Shown piece after piece: positions 32,992 to 41,479 of a stretch of 64,000 nt of DNA. The notes under the pieces are model-generated. The model did not search any database, was not told where the DNA came from, and was given only the letters and a program-made list of their open reading frames with translations. How positions within the stretch are numbered: position 1 is the stretch's first letter; each line of letters begins with the position of its first letter. Source of the stretch: Fluviicoccus sp. (GTDB lineage: Bacteria; Pseudomonadota; Gammaproteobacteria; Pseudomonadales; Moraxellaceae); the NCBI RefSeq assembly GCF_030646115.1, contig NZ_JAUSMX010000032.1:62001-126000 (forward strand). The letters are read 5' to 3'. The position numbers and the translations under genes were made by a program.

Positions 32992-34578
32992 ATGAAAACA
33001 ACCCTGTTCAGCTTCCTTGGTTCCCAGCTGGATGCCGCCAGGGGGCGCGGCCGTTGGGATAAATGGCGGCCCAACGTGGCGCTGTGCCAGCATGAGGACT
33101 TCCTGGTTGACCGGCTGGTGCTGTTCTACAACGCCGACTACACCGCGCTAATGCAGCAGGTGGTGGCGGACATCGGCTTCATTTCGCCGGAAACGGTGGT
33201 GGAGCCGGTGCTGATGCCCTTGCGGAATCCCTGGGACTTCGAGGAAGTCTATGGAGCCTTGTATGAATTCGCGCGCGGCTATGACTTCCATCCCGAGGAA
33301 AACCGCTATCTGGTGCATATCACCACTGGTACGCACGTGGCGCAAATCTGCCTGTTCCTGCTGACGGAGACACGTTACTTCCCGGCGCAGTTGCTGCAAA
33401 GCTCGCCGCCGCGCAAGCAGCAGAACGGCAGCGCCGGGCATCTGGACATCATTGACCTGGACCTTTCGCGCTATAACCTGCTGGCGGGCCGCTTCGCCGC
33501 CGAGCGTGAGGAAACCCAGTTGCGTCTGAAGTCCGGTATTGCTACCAGAAATGCCGATTTTAACCGCATGATCGGCGAAATTGAGCAGGTGGCATTGCGC
33601 TCGCGCAGTCCGGTGCTGCTGCTGGGTCCCACCGGGGCCGGTAAATCCTTTCTGGCGCGCCGCGTGTATGAATTGAAGAAACAGCGTTACCAGTTGCAGG
33701 GCGGTTTCGTGGAAGTGAACTGCGCCACGTTGCGCGGCGACGGGGCGATGTCGGCCCTGTTCGGTCATGCCAAAGGCGCGTTCACCGGGGCGGTCAGCGC
33801 CCGATCCGGCTTGCTGCGCAGTGCGGACGGCGGCTTGCTGTTCCTGGATGAAATCGGCGAACTGGGGCCGGATGAGCAGGCCATGCTGTTGAAGGCGGTG
33901 GAGGAAAAACGATTCTATCCGGTGGGGTCGGACCGGGAAGTCGGCAGTGATTTCCAGCTGATTGCCGGCACTTGCCGTGACTTGGCGGTGGAGGTGGCGG
34001 AAGGGCGGTTCCGTGAGGATTTGTATGCCCGCCTGAATATGTGGACCTTCCATTTGCCGCCCTTGCGCGAGCGCCGCGAGGACATTGAGCCGAATCTGGA
34101 TTTCGAGCTGGCGCGGTTTGGGCAGGAATATGGCCGCGATGTGCGTTTCAACAGCGAGGCCCGGCGGCAGTACCTGCAGTTCGCCTTGCGGGACGAGGCG
34201 AAATGGCAGGGAAACTTCCGTGATTTGTCGGCCTCGGTGACCCGTCTGGCGACACTGGCGGAAGGCGGCCGCATTCGTGAGGACGATGTGCAGCGGGAAA
34301 CAGGACGCTTGCAGCGACTGTGGCGGGGGGCCGGGGAAGTGGATTTCCCGCTCTGCCGGAGGGCGTTGGGGGAGGCCTTTGCCGGGACGGACGAATTCGA
34401 TCTGTGGCAACTGGAGGGCGTGTTAAGGGTTTGCCGGTCCTGCGGGTCATTGTCGGATGCCGGGCGCAAGTTGTATGCACAATCCCGGCTCCAGAAGGCT
34501 TCCAGCAATGACTCCGACCGCCTGCGCAAGTATCTGGCGAAATTCGGGCTGGACTGGCAGGGCGTGCAGGGGGGTTAA
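32992..34578 (+). CDS. rtcR: Sigma-54-dependent activator RtcR
   Basis: A 528-residue regulator of RNA repair. The N-terminal ~180 residues are the RtcR sensor ([42 protein letters not shown] ... [19 protein letters not shown]), a CARF-like fold thought to sense an RNA-derived ligand. The AAA+ domain has Walker A GPTGAGKS, the sigma-54 loop GAFTGA, Walker [11 protein letters not shown] and arginine finger region [11 protein letters not shown]-terminal helix-turn-helix ends [30 protein letters not shown]. Start 32992 ([10 protein letters not shown]) is the family start. Divergent from rsr, with the sigma-54 promoter between them. Confidence 0.96.
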   Translation: MKTTLFSFLGSQLDAARGRGRWDKWRPNVALCQHEDFLVDRLVLFYNADYTALMQQVVADIGFISPETVVEPVLMPLRNPWDFEEVYGALYEFARGYDFHPEENRYLVHITTGTHVAQICLFLLTETRYFPAQLLQSSPPRKQQNGSAGHLDIIDLDLSRYNLLAGRFAAEREETQLRLKSGIATRNADFNRMIGEIEQVALRSRSPVLLLGPTGAGKSFLARRVYELKKQRYQLQGGFVEVNCATLRGDGAMSALFGHAKGAFTGAVSARSGLLRSADGGLLFLDEIGELGPDEQAMLLKAVEEKRFYPVGSDREVGSDFQLIAGTCRDLAVEVAEGRFREDLYARLNMWTFHLPPLRERREDIEPNLDFELARFGQEYGRDVRFNSEARRQYLQFALRDEAKWQGNFRDLSASVTRLATLAEGGRIREDDVQRETGRLQRLWRGAGEVDFPLCRRALGEAFAGTDEFDLWQLEGVLRVCRSCGSLSDAGRKLYAQSRLQKASSNDSDRLRKYLAKFGLDWQGVQGG

Positions 34579-34600
34579 GTGAGGGGTTTGTCTGATCTCA

Positions 34601-35191
34601 CTATCCCAGCTCCCTTTCCACCATCTCCCCAAACGCTGCAATCAACGCCTCCCGGCTCACCAGCGGCGACGGCTGGCTGATGTAACGCACCAGTGTAAAC
34701 AGCACGCTGTTGATCAGAATATAGATGCGCGCCGGCAAATCAGCCTGGCTCACCACCGGCGCCCGCTGCAGCGCATACAGGCTCAACACCCCCAGCAGTT
34801 TCTGCTCCAGCGCATCAATACCCCGCATGAAATCCAGCTGCGACCAGTTCCGCAGCACCTTCAGGTACAGCCCGTTTTCCGCCTCCAGATAATCCCAGAC
34901 ATCGTTCAGCAGGTCCTTCACCCACGTCCGCAACGGCTGCTGCGCCAACGTCGCGCTGCGGGTATCCACCAGCGCCAGCAATTGCGCCACGATGCGGTCC
35001 AGCAACGCTGCATATAGTGCCTCCTTGCCATCAAAATACTGGTACAGCGAACCGATGCTGATCCCTGCCGTCTCGGCAATGCGAGCGGTAGTGGCGTCGC
35101 CCAGCCCGTGTTCGGCAATGGTCAGTGCGGTGGCGTCAATCAGGCTGTCCACCATCAGGCGTGAGCGGGCCTGCCGGGGTTGCTTGCGCAT
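34601..35191 (-). CDS. TetR/AcrR family repressor
   Basis: A 196-residue TetR regulator: N-terminal helix-turn-helix RSRLMVDSLIDATALTIAEHGLGDATTARIAETAGISIGSLYQYFDGKEALYAALLDRI, C-terminal all-helical ligand domain. Divergent from the MpaB-type gene; ATGCGA repeats between them are the probable operator, so it likely represses both. Tail-to-tail with rtcR. Ligand unknown. Confidence 0.92.
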   Translation of the reverse strand: MRKQPRQARSRLMVDSLIDATALTIAEHGLGDATTARIAETAGISIGSLYQYFDGKEALYAALLDRIVAQLLALVDTRSATLAQQPLRTWVKDLLNDVWDYLEAENGLYLKVLRNWSQLDFMRGIDALEQKLLGVLSLYALQRAPVVSQADLPARIYILINSVLFTLVRYISQPSPLVSREALIAAFGEMVERELG

Positions 35192-35207
35192 CAGGGATAC
35201 TCCAGAT

Positions 35208-35249
35208 ATGCGAGAAAAAGACGATTTGTATGCGACTAAATAATCGCAT
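35208..35249. promoter_or_regulatory. Candidate TetR operator
   Basis: Perfect inverted repeat ATGCGA-N8-TCGCAT (35230-35249) plus a further ATGCGA at 35208-35213, centred in the 100-bp divergent promoter region. Confidence 0.6.
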
Positions 35250-35290
35250 TATAGTGGCCGTGTCAAATGAATTAGTACGTGAGTGCCACT

Positions 35291-36136
35291 ATGCGAAATC
35301 TGTTCTGGGCCAGAAAAGAACTGGCTAACCTTGACCCGGTGCAGGATGCCCGTCGTTACGCTCAACTGACCTTCGAAACCCGCTACGGGTTGCCGATCTT
35401 CATTCACGCCCTGTTTTCGGTGGCTTTTGCCTACAACATGGGCGACCCGCGCATTGCCAGCGTGCTCTACCGTGAAGGCACCGGCTCCATCATCAAGAAC
35501 ACCCGGCAGCGCAATTTCGAGACGCTGGTGTTTTTCGGGTTGATCTACGAACACGGCGACGGTCCGGAAGGGCAGCGCATCATTCAGCGCATGCAGAACA
35601 TCCACCGTCATTTCCGCATTCCCAACGAACTGTACCTGTACACGCTGGCTACGCTGGCCTGCCTGCCGCGCCGGTTGTCGGAACGTTTTGCCGGTCAGGA
35701 CGGCCTCAGCAAGGACGAACTGGAGTCCCAGTTCCAGTTGTGGCTGCGCGTGGGCAAGATGATGGGCATCCAGGACATCCCGCAAACCCAGGATGCCTAT
35801 CTGGCGTGGATGCTGGACTACGAAAAGACGAATTTCAGCCATACCCCGGGCGGGGAGGCGGTGGTGCAGGCGCTGGCGGTGGAGTGGGCGGAGTACTGGT
35901 TCCCCAAGCCCCTGCAAGGCATCGCGGAAAGCCTGTTCTATGCGCTGATCGACCCGGAGTTGTATGAAGTGCTGGGTGTGCCGAAGCCGTCGCGCTGGGA
36001 GGCGATGATCGCCGGGCAATTGGTGAAGGGCTTCATCAAGGCGGTGCGGGTGCTGCCGGATGTGCCGGAGCGCAGCCTGATCAAGACCTTCAGCCGCAAT
36101 ATCGATGAGTTGAAGTTGAAGGCGAAACTGGCCTGA
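35291..36136 (+). CDS. Oxygenase MpaB family protein (DUF2236-like)
   Basis: A 281-residue helical protein. RIIQRMQNIHRHFRIPNELYLYTLATLACLPRRLSERF matches the core of the DUF2236/MpaB family, whose members include mycophenolic-acid MpaB' and latex-clearing protein, b-haem enzymes that cleave C=C bonds oxidatively; the His in QNIHRHF would be the candidate ligand. Start is ATG 35291, or GTG 35279 giving MSAT in front. No signal peptide. Controlled by the divergent TetR. Substrate unknown; family call moderately sure. Confidence 0.7.
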   Translation: MRNLFWARKELANLDPVQDARRYAQLTFETRYGLPIFIHALFSVAFAYNMGDPRIASVLYREGTGSIIKNTRQRNFETLVFFGLIYEHGDGPEGQRIIQRMQNIHRHFRIPNELYLYTLATLACLPRRLSERFAGQDGLSKDELESQFQLWLRVGKMMGIQDIPQTQDAYLAWMLDYEKTNFSHTPGGEAVVQALAVEWAEYWFPKPLQGIAESLFYALIDPELYEVLGVPKPSRWEAMIAGQLVKGFIKAVRVLPDVPERSLIKTFSRNIDELKLKAKLA

Positions 36137-36154
36137 CAACACTGTGATGTTATT

Positions 36155-36225
36155 TGTAGGTCGGGTTTGAACCCGACAGCCGCCCTCTGAGCGAAGAGTG
36201 TTGTTGGGCTGAAGCCCGACCTACA
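36155..36225. repeat. BIME: two head-to-head REP palindromes
   Basis: TGTAGGTCGGGTTTGAACCCGAC (36155-36177) and its inverted partner ending CCCGACCTACA (36203-36225), separated by a 25-nt linker CTCTGAGCGAAGAGTGTT-like. The linker and arms recur at 45091-45160. Confidence 0.85.
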
Positions 36226-36301
36226 GACATGCGGTGTGCAGTGGATTTGACGAGGCAATCCCGTCAGAATCCGGGGTTTGCAGTTCAGGCAGACCCCGTT
36301 C

Positions 36302-37345
36302 ATGTCCCAATCTCCCGAATTCGCGCAGGATGTGCTCGACTGGTTCGACCAGCACGGCCGCCATGACCTGCCCTGGCAACAGGCGGTCACCCCTTACCGG
36401 GTCTGGGTCTCGGAAATCATGTTACAGCAGACGCAGGTTTCCACGGTCATGCCGTATTACGAACGGTTCATGGCCCGTTTCCCCACCGTCGCCGATCTGG
36501 CCGCCGCCTCGCAGGGTGAGGTGCTGCAGCACTGGGCAGGGCTGGGCTATTACGCCCGCGGCCGCAACCTGCACAAGGCCGCACAGGCAGTGATGGCGCA
36601 GGGCGGGCAATTCCCGGATACGCTGGAAGGGTTGGAGGCCTTGCCCGGCATCGGCCGTTCCACGGCAGGTGCCATCCTGGCGCTGGGCTTTGCCCAACGC
36701 GGCGTCATTCTCGACGGCAACGTCAAGCGGGTGCTGGCCCGGTGTTTTGCCGTAGACGGCGACCCGTCCGGCACGGCAGCGCTGAGCCGCCTGTGGCATC
36801 TGGCGGATGCCCTGACCCCTCACCAGCGCACCGGCCCCTACGTGCAGGCGATGATGGATCTGGGGGCGACACTCTGCACCCGCAGCAGGCCATTGTGCCT
36901 CTATTGCCCCTTGCAGGGCCGCTGCCAAGCCTTTGCGCTGGGCACTCCCACGGCTTTTCCGGGCAAGAAGGCGGCCAAGATCCAGCCCGTCAAAGCCGCG
37001 TTTTTCCTGTTGATCGGCAATGAGCGTGGAGAGCTCCTCTGGGTGCGGCGTCCGCCCTCCGGGATCTGGGGCGGAATGTGGTGCCTGCCGGAAGTGGCGG
37101 TCGCCGGCGAAGCCGAATTACGGACCGTCCTGGACGAACGCTTTGGTATTCAGGATGCGGTTCTGGAGCAACTGCCTCCGTTCCGGCATACCTTCAGCCA
37201 CTATCACCTGCAGATACAACCGGTGCGGGTCAAGGCGGCTATGCCACGGGTGGAGGAAGGGGAAAGCAGCTGGCTGACACCGGAGCAGGCGGAAGGGCGC
37301 GGCTTGCCCGCGCCCTTGCTGAAATTATGCCGGGACATCCGCTGA
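36302..37345 (+). CDS. mutY: A/G-specific adenine glycosylase MutY
   Basis: A 347-residue base-excision enzyme removing A opposite 8-oxoG. LPWQ, catalytic Glu in SEIMLQQTQV, helix-hairpin-helix LPGIGRSTAGAI, catalytic Asp in LDGNVKRVLAR, [4Fe-4S] Cys set C-x6-C-x2-C-x5-C (CTRSRPLCLYCPLQGRC) and a C-terminal NUDIX-like domain (GIWGGMWCLPEV). Start 36302 (MSQSPEF) is the likely one. The usual downstream yggX is absent; instead it meets a GGDEF gene tail-to-tail with a 21-nt overlap. Confidence 0.96.
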   Translation: MSQSPEFAQDVLDWFDQHGRHDLPWQQAVTPYRVWVSEIMLQQTQVSTVMPYYERFMARFPTVADLAAASQGEVLQHWAGLGYYARGRNLHKAAQAVMAQGGQFPDTLEGLEALPGIGRSTAGAILALGFAQRGVILDGNVKRVLARCFAVDGDPSGTAALSRLWHLADALTPHQRTGPYVQAMMDLGATLCTRSRPLCLYCPLQGRCQAFALGTPTAFPGKKAAKIQPVKAAFFLLIGNERGELLWVRRPPSGIWGGMWCLPEVAVAGEAELRTVLDERFGIQDAVLEQLPPFRHTFSHYHLQIQPVRVKAAMPRVEEGESSWLTPEQAEGRGLPAPLLKLCRDIR

Positions 37346-38581
37346 GGACTGCGGGTGCATCCGGAAACAATGCCGCCCGCTGCCCTTGGCTTCATACAGG
37401 GCTTCATCCGCCTGTTTCATGGCTTCCTTGAGGGTGTTCTGGCCCAGCGGCGCCAGCGTATTGACGCCAATGCTGACCGTGACATGTTCCGCCACCGCGG
37501 ATGACTCGTGCGGAATCTGCAGGTTGTCCACCCAGCGCAGGATGCGTTCCGCTACCTGGACGGCCCCGCGTGCAGGGGTGTTTGGCAGCAACACCACGAA
37601 CTCTTCGCCGCCATAACGTGCGCCCATGTCGGCAGGCCGCATCAGCGCTTCCTGCAAGGCGCGGGCAATGGCCTGCAGGCACTTGTCCCCGGCGGCATGG
37701 CCATAGGTGTCGTTGTAACGCTTGAAATAGTCCACATCCATCAGCAGCACTGAAAACGGTTGCCGGTCACGCATGGCGCGGTCAAATTCCTTTTCGGCGA
37801 CTTCGTCAAAACTGCGGCGGTTGGGCATGCCGGTCAGCGCGTCTTCATGGGCAATCTTGTCCAGCTTGCGGTTCAGCCGCACCAGCTCCTCTCCCTGGAT
37901 CTTGGCCAGCAACTCCTGAAGGAAAGCAAAGCGCTCCTGCCGCTCGGTGATGGCGGCCAGCGCGATGATGACCGTTCCGTACAAGACGTAGTAATACGTA
38001 AAAGCCAGCAGATTGACCGGGAAGCCCAGGGTGACGGCGGTCAGCAGCCCGGCCCCTGCCGCCGTCAGGTAAAACAAGAGCAGCACCGGTGTTGAAAAAC
38101 GCAGTCCCAGCGCGATCAGCAGCATCGTGATCATCTCGTTGTAGACGGCGTAGTCGTAATACGCATTTCCTTCTGACATAAAGATGTGCTGCTGGATCAG
38201 CACCATCTGCATCAGGCTGACCGGGAACATGACTTTATGGAAGTTCCGGCGCACCCAGGGCAATCGACTGCCGTACAGTATGAACAGGATGGCCGCGCCC
38301 ACCGGGAAATAGACGGACTTGAAAAGAAGGAAATGATTGGCGCTCAGGAGGTCCCGAAAATACACCCAGGCCATGCCGAGGATCACGGAAAACATCAACA
38401 GCAGCAGCCATTGCCCGGAATGGATATAGAACAGGCTGGATTCCACCCGTTTTTCCAGGAACTGAGCCTCCATGCGCTCGGGAAATTTAAAGAATATCGG
38501 GCGTCGGGAGAGAATCAGGCGGATATAGGCCAGGGTATGCCTGCGCTCGGCGAGTTCTTCGACGGAGTGGTCTTTGCGCAT
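37325..38581 (-). CDS. Membrane diguanylate cyclase 1 (GGDEF)
   Basis: A 418-residue protein. The N-terminal ~55 residues include the motif RRPIFFKFPERMEAQFLEKR, followed by about six membrane helices and a GGDEF domain with active site RYGGEEFVVLLP and inhibitory site RPAD five residues before it. It should make cyclic di-GMP and be product-inhibited. The first of three adjacent paralogues sharing the same N-terminal motif, which suggests tandem duplication. The signal sensed by the membrane part is unknown. Its 3' end overlaps mutY by 21 nt. Confidence 0.92.
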   Translation of the reverse strand: MRKDHSVEELAERRHTLAYIRLILSRRPIFFKFPERMEAQFLEKRVESSLFYIHSGQWLLLLMFSVILGMAWVYFRDLLSANHFLLFKSVYFPVGAAILFILYGSRLPWVRRNFHKVMFPVSLMQMVLIQQHIFMSEGNAYYDYAVYNEMITMLLIALGLRFSTPVLLLFYLTAAGAGLLTAVTLGFPVNLLAFTYYYVLYGTVIIALAAITERQERFAFLQELLAKIQGEELVRLNRKLDKIAHEDALTGMPNRRSFDEVAEKEFDRAMRDRQPFSVLLMDVDYFKRYNDTYGHAAGDKCLQAIARALQEALMRPADMGARYGGEEFVVLLPNTPARGAVQVAERILRWVDNLQIPHESSAVAEHVTVSIGVNTLAPLGQNTLKEAMKQADEALYEAKGSGRHCFRMHPQSSADVPA

Positions 38582-38645
38582 GGTCAGGGCACAACCTTGT
38601 TGTGATATGAAAAAATAACACCGCCGTCACGACTGCGGTCAAGGC

Positions 38646-39986
38646 TCACGGCTTGCCGGGCAGGTGGTCCTTGACGATGTCCATCAGAATGATGTCATCC
38701 ACGTTGTAGGTGGGAGACACCATGGGCTGCAGGCAGGCCATGCGATGGCGGCCGCGGCTTTTGGCTTCGTACAACGCCCGATCCGCTTCTTCCAGCAGCA
38801 GGTTGGCGCCGCTGCGCTCCGTCGGCACCATGCAGGCCAAGCCGATGCTGATGGTGACATGGAAGGCGGCATCCGAGGTGTGGTGCGGAATGGCCAGGGC
38901 ATCCACGGCCGCCAGCAGGCGGTCACCCACTTCCATGGCGCCCTGGACATCGGTATTGGGCAGCAGCACGACAAATTCCTCGCCACCGTAGCGCGCCACG
39001 ATATCCCCCGGGCGCAGCAAGGCCTGACGCATGGCTCTTGCTACCTGTTTCAGGCATTCGTCACCCGCAGCGTGGCCATAAGTGTCGTTATAACGCTTGA
39101 AGAAGTCCACGTCCATGAACAGGATCGACAGCGGCTGTTCTTCGCGGCGGCCGCGTTCCCATTCCCGGGCCAGGAACTCATCGAAGGCGCGGCGGTTGGC
39201 GAGGCCGCTCAAACCGTCCTTGCTGGCCATGGCTGACAGGTGGTCATTGACCTGGGCCAGTTCTTCCGTCTTGATGGCCACCAGCACTTCCTGCAGAAAA
39301 CCCAGCCGCTCGCGCCGTTCCACAAAGAAAGCGATGACGCACAGGACAATGCCGATCAGCAGATAGGCATGACCGGCTTGCAGCCAGGGTGTCTGCCAGC
39401 CTGCCGCCAGCGCTGCAACCAGCGCCGCCAAGCCGGAGCCCAGCAGGATGCCGCTGCTGACCTGCCAGCGCAAGCGCATGCTGTAGCAGACCAGGATCAT
39501 GGTCATGATGACGTTGTAGGAGGCATGGATATTCGAGGTGTCATCCGGATAGGCCAGCCCGGACGCCAGCAACAGGAACAGGATCAGGGATGAGACCGGC
39601 GCCACCACATAGCCATAAATGAAACGGTGGGACGACGGCAGGTAGGCGGTCAGGTTGGCGGCGAGGATGACTCCTCCAATCAGCCAAACCGTGCCTTGCC
39701 ACAGCGGAAAGCGGTTGTCCAGCAACAGCGCCGGGTAAACCGCCTGCGTTCCGCCGATCAGCACCAAGAACAATAACGCCCAGAGGATGGCCGCCACCTT
39801 GAAGATGGCGCTGAATTCAAACAGCCGCTTCATGCGGAAGCAGCTCTCCAGTCCCGGGCTGAAACTGATGAACAGGGGGTTGTCGCGAATCAGCCCGTGT
39901 ACCGTCAGTGGCAGGGAGGGGGTGTCGCGGATCAGCTTGCCCAGTGCTTCTTCAAGGGCCACGGTGGCGGTCAGGTTCTGGGACAA
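38646..39986 (-). CDS. Membrane diguanylate cyclase 2 (GGDEF)
   Basis: A 446-residue paralogue of the flanking genes: N-terminal RDNPLFISFSPGLESCFRMKR motif, about six helices, then GGDEF with RYGGEEFVVLLP and I-site RPGD. The only credible start is TTG 39986 (MSQNLTATVALEEALG) with AGGA about 10 nt upstream; the next Met is inside the conserved N-terminal motif. Only 15 nt separate it from paralogue 3, so they are likely co-transcribed. Confidence 0.9.
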   Translation of the reverse strand: MSQNLTATVALEEALGKLIRDTPSLPLTVHGLIRDNPLFISFSPGLESCFRMKRLFEFSAIFKVAAILWALLFLVLIGGTQAVYPALLLDNRFPLWQGTVWLIGGVILAANLTAYLPSSHRFIYGYVVAPVSSLILFLLLASGLAYPDDTSNIHASYNVIMTMILVCYSMRLRWQVSSGILLGSGLAALVAALAAGWQTPWLQAGHAYLLIGIVLCVIAFFVERRERLGFLQEVLVAIKTEELAQVNDHLSAMASKDGLSGLANRRAFDEFLAREWERGRREEQPLSILFMDVDFFKRYNDTYGHAAGDECLKQVARAMRQALLRPGDIVARYGGEEFVVLLPNTDVQGAMEVGDRLLAAVDALAIPHHTSDAAFHVTISIGLACMVPTERSGANLLLEEADRALYEAKSRGRHRMACLQPMVSPTYNVDDIILMDIVKDHLPGKP

Positions 39987-40001
39987 GGTCTGGATTCCTG
40001 C

Positions 40002-41306
40002 TCAGCGGGTTGACAGGAAATATTGGTGGCGGCCGCGCTCTTTGGCCTGATAGAGGGCATCATCCGCCCGCTTGATGAATTCCTTGAGAGTCAGCAGATT
40101 GTCGGGAATCAGGTGCGAAATGCCGATGCTGAGCGTGACAAAACTGGCCGCCTTTGAACGGCTGTGGGGCAGGGCGAGGGCGTCCACGTGCTTGAGGATG
40201 CGCAGGGCGACATCAATGGCGCCGTCCCGGTCAGTATTGGGCAGCAAGACCACGAACTCCTCGCCGCCATAACGACCGGCCAGATCAGCCGGGCGGCGCA
40301 AGGCTGCCTTGATGGTCTGGGCGACCCGGCGCAGGCAGACATCGCCGATATTGTGGCCGTAGGTGTCGTTATAGAGCTTGAAAAAGTCGATATCCATATA
40401 GAGGATGGCCATGGATTGCTGGTCGCGCTTGGCGCGATCCCATTCAATCTGCATGGTCTCATCAAAGCCCCGGCGGTTGACCAGGCCGGTCAGCGGGTCT
40501 TCGCGGGCCATCCGGTCCAGCGCCCGGTTCAGGCGGTCCAGTTCCACCGTCTGGTGCGAGACCATCAGCTCCTGTAGAAAGGCCAGGCGTTCCTGACGCT
40601 CCATCAGTCCCACAATCACCAGTGTCGCCAGCGAACCCAGTCCGAAGTAATGCGACAACTTCAGGAGGTCAAAGCTCCAGTTCAGTGTCATGGCCGCCAG
40701 CATGGTAATGGAGGCGGAAATAATGACGATCATCACGCAGACCGGGAACAGCACCCGGATGCCGAAACAGATGATGGTGGTGATGATGATGACGTCATAA
40801 GCAGCATGCTGGGAAAAATTCTTGTCATAGGAGCTGATGCTGGCCAGCAGGATGCAACTGAGGATGACGGTGCTGGTCGGCGCCGCCATCCACTGGAAGT
40901 TCCTGACAAAAAAGGGCTTTTCCGCAAACAGCATGACGCACGCCAAGGCGATGGCGATGGGAAGGAAGCAGTATTTCACCAGGAACATGTCATTGGCAAA
41001 GACGGCGTTCGGGAACTGGCTGATCGCAAAGTAGGTGATCAGGCCGAACATCAGCAACAGCAGGGGCTTGCCGGCCATCAGGATGCGCAGGTATTCATCC
41101 GCCCGCTTTGAATAGAACATCGTTTCGATGTCGTTTTCAAAATAGAGGAAGAACGGACGATGCTTCAGCGTGTCCTGTATGTATTCCAGCTTCTTGGCGC
41201 TGAATAATTGGGGCTGGTTTCCGGCCGAAGCTTCGGCCTTGTTCGTCTCTGCACTATCCACGTTTATACCTTGTTGCCCTGGTTCGTGATGGGGTTGCGA
41301 GATCAT
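40002..41306 (-). CDS. Membrane diguanylate cyclase 3 (GGDEF)
   Basis: A 434-residue paralogue and promoter-proximal gene of the triplet: KHRPFFLYFENDIETMFYSKR motif, about six helices, GGDEF with RYGGEEFVVLLP and I-site RPAD. ATG 41306 lacks a good Shine-Dalgarno and is directly preceded by ATAACAACAA, a possible Hfq/Crc-binding CA motif, which would tie c-di-GMP synthesis to catabolite repression. A later in-frame start is possible. Confidence 0.9.
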   Translation of the reverse strand: MISQPHHEPGQQGINVDSAETNKAEASAGNQPQLFSAKKLEYIQDTLKHRPFFLYFENDIETMFYSKRADEYLRILMAGKPLLLLMFGLITYFAISQFPNAVFANDMFLVKYCFLPIAIALACVMLFAEKPFFVRNFQWMAAPTSTVILSCILLASISSYDKNFSQHAAYDVIIITTIICFGIRVLFPVCVMIVIISASITMLAAMTLNWSFDLLKLSHYFGLGSLATLVIVGLMERQERLAFLQELMVSHQTVELDRLNRALDRMAREDPLTGLVNRRGFDETMQIEWDRAKRDQQSMAILYMDIDFFKLYNDTYGHNIGDVCLRRVAQTIKAALRRPADLAGRYGGEEFVVLLPNTDRDGAIDVALRILKHVDALALPHSRSKAASFVTLSIGISHLIPDNLLTLKEFIKRADDALYQAKERGRHQYFLSTR

Positions 41307-41316
41307 TTGTTGTTAT
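41307..41316 (-). promoter_or_regulatory. CA motif abutting the start codon of diguanylate cyclase 3
   Basis: ATAACAACAA immediately before ATG 41306 contains AACAACAA, the same motif as in the CrcZ-like RNA. Confidence 0.4.
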
Positions 41317-41479
41317 TCGGCCACAAGCCGGGCCTCAGGCAGCAATCCTATCCGACGAACGGCATGCTTTTCGCGACTGGTTTTAGGGTTGCTTAAATAT
41401 CACGCAGCATCCGGACGGTCAATCCTTTTCATCCCGGACTGAGGTACAATGCGCTGCTGAATTTTTGAGTAGTTCCTGC

